The translations under genes and the position numbers were made by a program. Source: Gammaproteobacteria bacterium (lineage in GTDB: Bacteria; Pseudomonadota; Gammaproteobacteria; GCA-001735895). Taken from it: 5,647 nucleotides of DNA. The notes beneath the pieces are model-generated. The model searched no databases. It was not told where the DNA came from and saw nothing but the letters and a program-made list of their open reading frames with translations. This document shows, piece by piece, positions 1 through 5,647 of the stretch. Location: NCBI GenBank assembly GCA_024763185.1, contig JANTFY010000163.1:1-5647 (forward strand), read 5' to 3'. How positions within the stretch are numbered: the stretch's first letter is position 1; every line of letters begins with the position of its first letter.

Positions 1-2042
1 ATCATGATTAACTCGGTATTGAAGATAAACATAAACGGTAAAATCGCCGTGCGAATGTCATAGGTAAAACCCTGGATGCCAGTGCGGATCGGATCACCCT
101 GTGAGATTGCCGCTGCCGCATAAGCCGCCAACCCCACCGGCGGCGTATCATCTGCCAGTATGCCAAAATAGAAGACGAACAGGTGAACCGCAATAAGAGG
201 AACAATCAAGCCATTAGCAGCGCCCAGGCTCACAATTACCGGCGCCATCAGGGTCGAAACCACGATGTAGTTCGCCGTGGTCGGCAGACCCATGCCCAGT
301 ATCAGGCTGATCATTGCAGTCAATAGCAACATCAGAATCAGATTACCACCGGAGATGAATTCAACGAATTCAGTCATGACCAGACCAACACCGGTCAGAG
401 TAACTGTACCCACAACAATGCCTGCTGCAGCGGTCGCCACACCAATACCGATCATATTACGTGCACCTGAAACCATACCTTCGGTGAGGTCAGACAATGC
501 CTTGCTATTGGCGCCTTTTATATCGGCCTCATGCTGATGGCGGAAGAACACCTTAAGTTGACGGTGGGTCATCACCACAAAAATCATGAACATGGCCGCC
601 CAGAAAGCGGACAGCCCTGGAGACATTCTCTCCACGGTCAGACACCAAACCAATACCACAATCGGTAACAGGAAGTACAAACCGGACTTGACCGTGGGAC
701 CGACTTCCGGCAGTTCATTGATTTCATGCGACGTGTCCAGGTCCGGATAGAGTGATGCATATTTCACCAAGGCCACATAGACCACCAGCATCACCACGCC
801 GGCTATATAGGGCGTGGCATCACCCGCCACTTCCTTGGTCCAGCCCAGGCCATAGTAGATGATCCCGGATAAAATGATGATGCCTGACACGATAAAGATG
901 AACGTCATCAACTTTTGCGACAATGGCGAAATGGTTTTACGAGGCAGCCCTTTCATGTTGGCTTTCATCGCTTCCAGGTGCACGATGTAAACCAGAGCAA
1001 TGTAAGACACCACCGCAGGCAGAAAGGCATGTTTGATGACTTCGATATAACTGATGCCCACGTACTCAATCATCAGGAACGCTGCGGCACCCATGATCGG
1101 TGGCGTAAGCTGTCCGTTGGTTGAAGAAGCCACTTCAACCGCACCCGCTTTTTCCGGTGGAAAACCCACCTTCTTCATCAGTGGTATGGTAAAGGTTCCG
1201 GTCGTGACCACGTTGGCGATGGATGAACCGGAAATGAGTCCCGTCATGGCAGAAGAAACCACTGCCGCTTTGGCAGGACCTCCTCGCATATGGCCCAAAA
1301 GCGCAAAAGCTGTACGAATAAAATAATTTCCGGCTCCGGCATGTTCCAGCATGGCACCGAACAATACGAACATAAAAACCATCGAGGTGGACACACCCAG
1401 GGCCACGCCAAATACACCTTCGGTCGTCAACCAGTAGTGCGACATGCCCTTGTTCAGGCTGGCCCCCTTGTGTGCAATCACATCCGGCATGTAAGGACCG
1501 GCAAAGGCGTAGATCAGGAATACCGCACCCACCACCATCAACGGTGGCCCAAGGGCGCGACGGGTGGCTTCTAATAGCAAGACTATACCGACAATGGCTA
1601 CCGTCAAATCAAGCGTGGTGGGTAACCCCGGTCGCTCTGATAATTCGGCATAAAACAGGTAGAGATAACCGGCACAGAATGCACCCACAAGACCCATGAG
1701 CCAATCCTGCGCGGGTACTCGATCATGCGGGGAGCTTTTAAAAGTCGGAAAAGCGATAAACGCAAGAAAGATGGCGAAAGCCAGATGCAGGGAGCGCGCC
1801 TCGGTGGCATTCATCACCATTAAGCTGGCCAGCGTGGGTGAAATATCCCTGACCAGGCCACTAAACATAAAAGGTAGCGGCGAGGCATACCAAAGCTGAA
1901 AAATAGACCAGAGTATTGGAATAATGATGAGAAGCTTGGCAGGAAATCCCTTGGGTTTGCGCCCCCCAGTATCCACCTCTGCGATCATATCCTCAACTTC
2001 GTGTTCCCGGGCTTCTCTAGCGACATTATTATTATCAACCAC
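1..2042 (-). CDS. TRAP transporter permease, fused 4TM/12TM (DctQM-type, TAXI-associated), partial: C-terminus outside window
   Basis: This is the inner-membrane component of a sodium- or proton-coupled TRAP transporter; the small (DctQ-like) and large (DctM-like) membrane subunits are fused. The reading frame is open from a GTG at 2040-2042 to the left edge, giving 680 codons with no stop. Residues 1-35 form a hydrophilic acidic tail, and the first membrane helix spans about 36-53. Family motifs are clear: SGSSIANVVTTGTF from residue 271, STNGQLTPPIMGAA at 307-320, LGMGLPTTANY at 582-592 and FYFGILADDTPPVGLAAY from 624. The visible end is PFMFIFNTELIM, so the last membrane helices, and possibly the DUF3394 domain found at the C-terminus of some of these permeases, lie outside. 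No upstream ATG is in frame, and AGAGGA lies six bases before the GTG. It lies 151 bases downstream of the binding-protein gene on the same strand, so the two are probably one operon with a terminator between them. The family is near certain; the substrate is not readable from this protein. Confidence 0.96.
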   Translation of the reverse strand, partial: MVDNNNVAREAREHEVEDMIAEVDTGGRKPKGFPAKLLIIIPILWSIFQLWYASPLPFMFSGLVRDISPTLASLMVMNATEARSLHLAFAIFLAFIAFPTFKSSPHDRVPAQDWLMGLVGAFCAGYLYLFYAELSERPGLPTTLDLTVAIVGIVLLLEATRRALGPPLMVVGAVFLIYAFAGPYMPDVIAHKGASLNKGMSHYWLTTEGVFGVALGVSTSMVFMFVLFGAMLEHAGAGNYFIRTAFALLGHMRGGPAKAAVVSSAMTGLISGSSIANVVTTGTFTIPLMKKVGFPPEKAGAVEVASSTNGQLTPPIMGAAAFLMIEYVGISYIEVIKHAFLPAVVSYIALVYIVHLEAMKANMKGLPRKTISPLSQKLMTFIFIVSGIIILSGIIYYGLGWTKEVAGDATPYIAGVVMLVVYVALVKYASLYPDLDTSHEINELPEVGPTVKSGLYFLLPIVVLVWCLTVERMSPGLSAFWAAMFMIFVVMTHRQLKVFFRHQHEADIKGANSKALSDLTEGMVSGARNMIGIGVATAAAGIVVGTVTLTGVGLVMTEFVEFISGGNLILMLLLTAMISLILGMGLPTTANYIVVSTLMAPVIVSLGAANGLIVPLIAVHLFVFYFGILADDTPPVGLAAYAAAAISQGDPIRTGIQGFTYDIRTAILPFMFIFNTELIM

Positions 2043-2048
2043 GACCTG

Positions 2049-2054
2049 TCCTCT
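2049..2054 (-). promoter_or_regulatory. Ribosome binding site that decides the GTG start of the permease
   Basis: On the minus strand, AGAGGA lies six bases upstream of the GTG at 2042-2040. No in-frame ATG occurs before codon 19, and starting there would discard the conserved-looking charged tail without a better binding site. The GTG is therefore the preferred start. Confidence 0.7.
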
Positions 2055-2120
2055 TTATTCTAGTTGTGTTTTGGCTTACTCCTTGAAAGACTCAACATTT
2101 TATTTCGTGTAAAGCCTTTA

Positions 2121-2164
2121 TCTTTTTTTATCCCCACTAAGTGATCAATAAGGATAAAAAAAGA
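2121..2164. repeat. 13-bp perfect inverted repeat overlapping the terminator U-tract
   Basis: TCTTTTTTTATCC (2121-2133) and its exact reverse complement GGATAAAAAAAGA (2152-2164) flank an 18-base spacer. The right arm contains the whole T-tract of the intrinsic terminator plus the last bases of its stem. In the minus-strand transcript the U-tract could therefore pair with an A-rich segment just downstream. It could be a 3'-end or processing stem in read-through transcripts, part of a bidirectional terminator, or chance in AT-rich DNA. Confidence 0.6.
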
Positions 2165-2182
2165 GGGGGCAAATCCCCCTCT
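2153..2182 (-). terminator. Rho-independent terminator after the TAXI binding-protein gene
   Basis: Read on the minus strand, this is a perfect 8-bp stem AGAGGGGG / CCCCCTCT (2182-2175 and 2169-2162) with a 5-base loop ATTTG. It runs straight into a run of T residues (2162-2156) followed by ATCC. It begins 11 bases after the binding-protein stop codon. Its position inside the operon suggests it reduces transcription into the permease, giving more periplasmic receptor than membrane subunit. That is a common need in binding-protein-dependent transporters. The structure is seen directly; the attenuating role is inferred. Confidence 0.88.
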
Positions 2183-2193
2183 CCTTGTTTCTT

Positions 2194-3177
2194 TTACATC
2201 AAACCGGCTTCTTTGTAGTACTTCTTGGCTCCGTCATGCAGTGGAGCAGAAAGACCGTCTTTAATCATTTCGGATTTTTTCAGGTTTTTGAAAGCAGGAT
2301 GCAGCTTTTTGAAATCATCAAAGTTTTCAAAAACGGATTTGACCACGTGGTAAACCGTGTTTGCATCTGTCTTGGTACTGGAAACAAACGTAGCACCTAC
2401 GCCAAAAGTCTTGGTGTCATTTGGATTGCCCCGATACATACCGCCCGGGATGGTCGCGTAACGGTAAAAGTCGTTATCTTTGACCAGTTTGTCTACGACC
2501 GGTCCGGTCACGTTAACCAGTACGGTATCACAGGTAGTGGTGGCTTCCTTGATGGATCCACTCGGGTGACCGACGGTGTACACCATGGCATCAATCTTGT
2601 TATCACACAAGGCAGAAGACTGTTCCGCGGCTTTCAGTTCGGAAGCCAGGGCAAAGGTCGACTTGTCCCAACCCATGGCTTTCATCAGCACTTCCATGGT
2701 ACCGCGCTGACCTGAGCCGGGATTGCCGATATTTACCCGCTTGCCTTTAAGATCTTCAAAGTTCTTGATGCCAGCATCAGCACGGGCCACAACTGTAAAG
2801 GGCTCTGGATGAACGGAAAAAACCGCCCTCAGTTCCTTGAAAGGTCCGGCATCCTTGAATTTGCTGGTGCCATGGTAGGCATGATACTGCCAGTCAGACT
2901 GTGCGACACCCATGTCCAGATCACCCGCACGAATGGTATTGATGTTGTAAACAGAACCACCGGTTGATTCGACTGAACAACGTACGCCATGTTCTTTACG
3001 GCCTTTGTTGACCAGACGACAGATCGCGCCACCGGTTGGGTAATACACACCGGTAACACCACCGGTACCGATAGTAATAAAGGAACCTGCCGCTAACACA
3101 GGTGCAGATACCATTGATGCCGCCAGCGCAACGCCCGCTACCATCATCTTGGTCGTGAATTTCTTGTTCGTAATCAT
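2194..3177 (-). CDS. TAXI-family TRAP transporter solute-binding protein (periplasmic)
   Basis: This is the periplasmic receptor that captures the substrate and delivers it to the TRAP permease encoded downstream. The gene is complete at 327 residues, a normal length for the TAXI (TRAP-associated extracytoplasmic immunogenic) family. Residues 1-29 are a Sec signal peptide: a lysine-rich start, a hydrophobic core and an Ala-X-Ala-type site near PVLA-AG. The mature protein opens with FITIGTGGVTGVYYPTGGA (33-51), the TAXI ligand-binding signature. Further family segments are STGGSVYNINTIRAGDLD, AQSDWQYHAY, NIGNPGSGQRGTMEVLM and VGHPSGSIKEA; the C-terminus is YYKEAGLM. AGGAG (3184-3188) sits six bases before the ATG. 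Some characterised TAXI proteins bind glutamate or glutamine, and the neighbouring aminotransferase and glutamate dehydrogenase genes fit that, but the ligand cannot be proven here. Two cysteines (53 and 67) may form a disulfide, which is inference. Family assignment is very secure. Confidence 0.97.
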   Translation of the reverse strand: MITNKKFTTKMMVAGVALAASMVSAPVLAAGSFITIGTGGVTGVYYPTGGAICRLVNKGRKEHGVRCSVESTGGSVYNINTIRAGDLDMGVAQSDWQYHAYHGTSKFKDAGPFKELRAVFSVHPEPFTVVARADAGIKNFEDLKGKRVNIGNPGSGQRGTMEVLMKAMGWDKSTFALASELKAAEQSSALCDNKIDAMVYTVGHPSGSIKEATTTCDTVLVNVTGPVVDKLVKDNDFYRYATIPGGMYRGNPNDTKTFGVGATFVSSTKTDANTVYHVVKSVFENFDDFKKLHPAFKNLKKSEMIKDGLSAPLHDGAKKYYKEAGLM

Positions 3178-3263
3178 TGATCTCTCCTAAGTTTAAAATG
3201 ATTATTAGTATCTAGCTTCGTTGTTGTTTTTATTGTGAAAACCTCAATCCAAGCCATCGAGAC

Positions 3264-3291
3264 AATATAACACCCTGATTTTTTAATACAA
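3264..3291 (-). promoter_or_regulatory. Candidate sigma-70 promoter for the TAXI binding-protein gene
   Basis: On the minus strand, a weak -35 box TTGTAT (3291-3286) is separated by 16 bases from a good -10 box TATATT (3269-3264). This would place the transcript start near 3257 with a leader of about 80 bases. The -10 box differs from consensus at one position, while the -35 box matches at only three of six. It overlaps the ACAATTGT palindrome (3288-3295), a plausible operator position. Prediction by eye only. Confidence 0.35.
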
Positions 3292-3497
3292 TTGTCACTA
3301 CTTATGATTTTTTTGTATGTTGATAGTGATTTTATTTACGGTTCAAATATCAACCGTTGCGTTGATCTTTAATCAAAATAAACAAGAGTTATATAGTTAT
3401 TTATTTTGCGATATATCAAACACATGCTTTTGAGGCTAAATCCAAATTAACATGGTCTTAATTGCCTTGTTGGATGGGGTATCTTAGCTAGCCATAT

Positions 3498-3525
3498 AAT
3501 TGTTATCGATAGCAAAATAACAATT
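3498..3525. repeat. Perfect 9-bp inverted repeat, candidate operator
   Basis: AATTGTTAT (3498-3506) and ATAACAATT (3517-3525) are exact reverse complements separated by 10 bases, with half-site centres 19 bases apart. The arrangement resembles a dimeric repressor or activator site. It lies about 140 bases upstream of the aminotransferase start. There is no adjoining T-run, so it is not an intrinsic terminator. The regulator is unknown. Confidence 0.45.
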
Positions 3526-3565
3526 CCTGCTATGATTCCTCAATTCAGGCCGCTTTAAAAGCTAA

Positions 3566-3579
3566 ACGGTTTTAACCGT
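3566..3579. repeat. ACGGTT-TT-AACCGT dyad, second copy of a half-site pair found at 3338-3357
   Basis: A 6-2-6 inverted repeat, ACGGTT (3566-3571) and AACCGT (3574-3579), lies about 90 bases before the aminotransferase start. The same hexamer pair occurs at 3338-3343 and 3352-3357 with an 8-base spacer, on the transporter side of the region. Reuse of one half-site near both divergent genes suggests a shared DNA-binding protein, but the differing spacers weaken the case. Confidence 0.35.
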
Positions 3580-3666
3580 AGATCAATGTTTATTCTTATA
3601 CGCTTAAAATATTGTTGAGTTGTGTTAAACCTTTTATTTTCAGGACTCCACTGACAGGGAAACACC

Positions 3667-4956
3667 ATGAGCCGCTTAGCTTCAATTCACGACAATCTTC
3701 CACTTTCACGCAGCGTTTTGGAAGTGCCCAAATCCGCCACTCTGGCCATTAATGAAAAAAGCAAGCTACTGCAACAGCAGGGCCACGATGTGATCAGGCT
3801 TGGCCTGGGACAATCACCCTTCCCCGTGCCGGACATCATGGTTTCATCATTAAAAGCCAACGCTAACAGCAAGGATTACATGGCCGTTCAGGGTTACCTG
3901 CCTTTGCGTGAAGCCATTTCCGATTTTATACATCGTACTGAAGGCCTTCATCGTACGGCTGATAACGTCATCATCGGACCGGGCAGTAAAGAATTGCTGT
4001 TTGGATTGCAGATGGTATTGGAGTGTGACCTGGTGCTACCCGCCCCCAGCTGGGTTTCTTACGAACCACAGGCACGATTGATGGGGCGCCAGGTTTTCTG
4101 GTTGCCGTGCCATGCCAAAGATGGCTGGAAACTGACCGCCGACACGCTGGACAGGCATTGCCGACAACATGACAGCCGCACCCAGTTACTGATTTTAAAC
4201 AGCCCCAATAATCCCAGTGGCGCTTGTTTTCACCAACAGGAACTGAAGGATCTGGCCCGTGTTGCAGAAAAACATAACTTGATCATTCTGTCGGATGAAA
4301 TATACAGCGAACTGCATTACCAGGGAGAACATAATTCAATTGCTCAGTATTACCCGCAAGGCACCATCATCAGCAACGGTATCAGTAAATGGGCCGGAGC
4401 CGGTGGATGGCGTCTCGGTTTTTTTATATTTCCCGATGCGCTTAAGCCGGTTTTACAATCCATGATCGTTGTTGCCAGTGAAACCTTTACCTCGGTCAGT
4501 GCACCCATACAAATGGCTTCAATCTCAGCTTTTGAAGGCTCTGAAGACATGAAGGACTACATAAATGCCTGTCGAAAAATCATGCGTGCCATCGGTCTGC
4601 AATTGACTGATCGACTTGTTCAGCAAAACATCAATCTTGTCACTCCAGAGGGCGGCTTTTACAACCTGGCTGATTTTTCCAATTATAAGGAAGGCCTGTT
4701 AAAAAATGGCATCAACCATGCGAACTCACTGTCACAAAAAATGCTTGAAGCCACCGGCATTGCCGCATTGCCTGGCAAGGATTTTGGACTGGATCATGGG
4801 TTAAATCTAAGGCTGGCGTTTGTTGATTTTGACGGCGCACAATTATTATCACGTGTGTTAAAAAATCCGGACCTGGCGCTGGACAGTGAGACGCCCGAGT
4901 TGAAACGCTTATTCTCGGTGAGCGACAGACTGGGAGAGTGGCTTAAAAACCTTTAA
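3667..4956 (+). CDS. PLP-dependent aminotransferase, class I/II (fold type I)
   Basis: This is a cytoplasmic enzyme that moves an amino group from an amino acid to a 2-oxo acid, usually 2-oxoglutarate, through pyridoxal phosphate. The gene is complete at 429 residues, typical for the COG0436 aspartate/aromatic/alanine-type superfamily. Visible active-site elements, in order, are GLGQSPFPVP near the N-terminus, GPGSKEL (104-110) for cofactor phosphate, NSPNNPSG (178-185) with the conserved Asn182, and SDEIY (209-213). In SDEIY, Asp210 should contact the pyridine nitrogen and Tyr213 the cofactor hydroxyl. Next come the Schiff-base Lys241 in ISKWAGAGGWRLGF, Arg249 for the phosphate, and Arg382 in LNLRLAF, the likely substrate carboxylate ligand. 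All expected catalytic residues are present. AGGGA (3656-3660) lies six bases before the ATG. The next gene, a glutamate dehydrogenase, follows after 41 bases with no terminator, suggesting co-transcription. The preferred amino acid cannot be read from the sequence. Confidence 0.95.
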   Translation: MSRLASIHDNLPLSRSVLEVPKSATLAINEKSKLLQQQGHDVIRLGLGQSPFPVPDIMVSSLKANANSKDYMAVQGYLPLREAISDFIHRTEGLHRTADNVIIGPGSKELLFGLQMVLECDLVLPAPSWVSYEPQARLMGRQVFWLPCHAKDGWKLTADTLDRHCRQHDSRTQLLILNSPNNPSGACFHQQELKDLARVAEKHNLIILSDEIYSELHYQGEHNSIAQYYPQGTIISNGISKWAGAGGWRLGFFIFPDALKPVLQSMIVVASETFTSVSAPIQMASISAFEGSEDMKDYINACRKIMRAIGLQLTDRLVQQNINLVTPEGGFYNLADFSNYKEGLLKNGINHANSLSQKMLEATGIAALPGKDFGLDHGLNLRLAFVDFDGAQLLSRVLKNPDLALDSETPELKRLFSVSDRLGEWLKNL

Positions 4957-4981
4957 CATAGAAATAACCGAATTGAGCTTT

Positions 4982-4985
4982 AAGG
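4982..4985 (+). promoter_or_regulatory. Weak, distant ribosome binding site for the glutamate dehydrogenase start
   Basis: AAGG lies 12 bases before the ATG at 4998, further than the usual five to nine. No better site is visible. An in-frame TGA at 4974-4976 rules out any ATG-started extension upstream, so 4998 remains the best start, perhaps helped by translational coupling to the aminotransferase 41 bases upstream. Confidence 0.4.
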
Positions 4986-4997
4986 TTCAAAAACAAT

Positions 4998-5647
4998 ATG
5001 AAAAAAAATTGGCTCGACACCTTACAAAAACTCATTTCCACCTCTGATTTTGCTGATTTTCTGGACGGAAAATCACTGAAAAAAATCTTTCCTCGCTACT
5101 ATCAGGACGAATACAGCCCCAAAGAAGCTTTTCAGGACTTCCCCAAAATCAAACAACTGGTGCAATTGAACCGGGTTCAGGTACGTTTAATCGATGACCA
5201 GAAATCGAATACTTTTTCCATAAAATTGTATGCCCTGGGTTCGGCGGTTCCGTTGTCCAGATCCATGTCCATTCTAGAATCGATGGGCCTCGAAGTACTG
5301 CTGGAAAAACCGTTTCAACTGCACGTCAACGGCAATGAAATCTGGATGCACCACTTTTCTCTGAGGCGCTGTCATGAGCTATGCACTTTTGACCATGACA
5401 AGTTGCCCCGTTATTTTGAGGAGCTTTTCATTTCTGTTTGGGAACGGGAAACCGAAAACGATGATTTCAATCAATTGCTGTTTTCTGCCTGTCTGAAAAC
5501 ACGAGCCATAGCCATACTCAGAACCTATACTGCTTACCTCCACCAGATAGCCTTCCCCTACAGTCAGGCCCTGATCATTGAAACTCTGAACACCTACCCA
5601 CTGATTACCTTAAAACTGATAAAACTGTTTTTATACCGCTTTGATCC
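4998..5647 (+). CDS. Large-type NAD-dependent glutamate dehydrogenase (Bac_GDH family), lacking the usual N-terminal region; partial, C-terminus outside window
   Basis: The expected reaction is oxidative deamination of L-glutamate to 2-oxoglutarate and ammonium with reduction of NAD+, in the cytoplasm. Only 216 residues are visible and no catalytic residues are yet reached. The assignment comes from recognisable internal segments of the 180-kDa dehydrogenases: NWLDTLQKLI near the start and IFPRYYQDEYSPKEAFQDF after it, with IKLYALGSAVPLS from residue 75 next. Then come SILESMGLEVLLEKPFQL (91-108), WMHHFSL, ETENDDFNQLLFSACL (151-166), LRTYTAYLHQIAFPYSQA (174-191), and LKLIKLFLYRFD at the edge. 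In usual relatives this stretch begins roughly 450 residues in, after the ACT-containing regulatory portion. Here an in-frame TGA at 4974-4976 stands just before the ATG. The protein is therefore either a natural short form or a gene that lost its 5' part. It sits 41 bases after the aminotransferase, probably in the same operon. Family confidence is high; the functional state is unknown. Confidence 0.85.
   Translation, partial: MKKNWLDTLQKLISTSDFADFLDGKSLKKIFPRYYQDEYSPKEAFQDFPKIKQLVQLNRVQVRLIDDQKSNTFSIKLYALGSAVPLSRSMSILESMGLEVLLEKPFQLHVNGNEIWMHHFSLRRCHELCTFDHDKLPRYFEELFISVWERETENDDFNQLLFSACLKTRAIAILRTYTAYLHQIAFPYSQALIIETLNTYPLITLKLIKLFLYRFD

Larger units (their letters stand above)
3178..3666. 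promoter_or_regulatory. Divergent intergenic control region between the transporter operon and the aminotransferase operon
   Basis: These 489 bases are distinctly AT-rich and hold no convincing gene on either strand. They must contain the promoters for both divergent units. Short dyads are frequent: ACAATTGT (3288-3295), ACGGTT/AACCGT (3338-3357), TTGAT/ATCAA (3362-3376), AATTAA/TTAATT (3445-3463), AATTGTTAT/ATAACAATT (3498-3525), GCTTT/AAAGC (3552-3562) and a second ACGGTT/AACCGT (3566-3579). Some are expected by chance in such AT-rich DNA. The length is generous for two promoters, leaving room for one or more regulators. I found no clear riboswitch or small RNA with its own terminator. Confidence 0.7.

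Noticed and set aside
277..1899. Several plus-strand ORFs of 67-94 codons opposite the permease
   Set aside because: They overlap a continuous minus-strand frame carrying all the TRAP permease motifs and have the low-complexity look of antisense shadows.
2060..2098. A 12-codon minus-strand mini-ORF (MLSLSRSKPKHN) just before the permease, as a possible leader peptide
   Set aside because: It has no ribosome binding site, no run of regulatory codons, and no attenuator-like hairpin after it before the permease start.
2185..2715. Plus-strand ORF of 176 codons opposite the binding protein
   Set aside because: It lies antisense within a clearly real TAXI gene, has no recognisable domain and no credible start context; it is a shadow of the coding frame.
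3362..3376. FNR-like site TTGAT-CTTTA-ATCAA
   Set aside because: The half-sites match the FNR consensus, but the spacer is five bases rather than the required four, so canonical FNR binding is unlikely.
3612..3640. Possible promoter for the aminotransferase: TTGTTG, 17 bases, TATTTT
   Set aside because: Spacing is ideal, but the boxes match consensus at only three and four of six positions, and the surrounding AT-rich DNA offers many equal alternatives.
4957..4997. Possible terminator between the aminotransferase and glutamate dehydrogenase genes
   Set aside because: Only a weak TTGA/TCAA pairing is present, with no GC-rich stem or following T-run; co-transcription is more likely.

Overview
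The window looks like a gammaproteobacterial chromosome segment, probably from a marine or aquatic lineage. The evidence is a TAXI-family TRAP transporter of a type I associate with Vibrio and Pseudoalteromonas relatives, a large-type NAD-dependent glutamate dehydrogenase, moderate GC in the genes and AT-rich intergenic DNA. This placement rests on recalled protein resemblance only.

Layout: two transcription units diverge from a 489-base AT-rich intergenic region (3178-3666). To the left, on the minus strand, a periplasmic TAXI solute-binding protein (2194-3177) is followed by a 151-base spacer holding a strong intrinsic terminator, and then by a fused 4TM/12TM TRAP permease. The permease starts at a GTG at 2042 and runs off the left edge with 680 codons visible. 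To the right, on the plus strand, a complete fold-type I PLP aminotransferase (3667-4956) is followed after 41 bases by the start of a second gene at 4998, which runs off the right edge. That second gene has no ATG-to-stop ORF inside the window. Its 216 visible residues match, motif by motif from memory, an internal portion of the roughly 180-kDa NAD-dependent glutamate dehydrogenases. They begin roughly 450 residues into the usual protein, so the normal N-terminal (ACT-containing) regulatory region appears to be absent.

How the parts may work together (inference): some TAXI binding proteins bind glutamate or glutamine. An aminotransferase plus an NAD-glutamate dehydrogenase forms a transdeamination pair: amino groups are collected on 2-oxoglutarate as glutamate, then released as ammonium with production of NADH. 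The divergent layout suggests a glutamate or amino-acid uptake and catabolism locus controlled from the shared intergenic region, which contains several inverted repeats. I see no RNA genes, CRISPR arrays, insertion sequences or phage genes.
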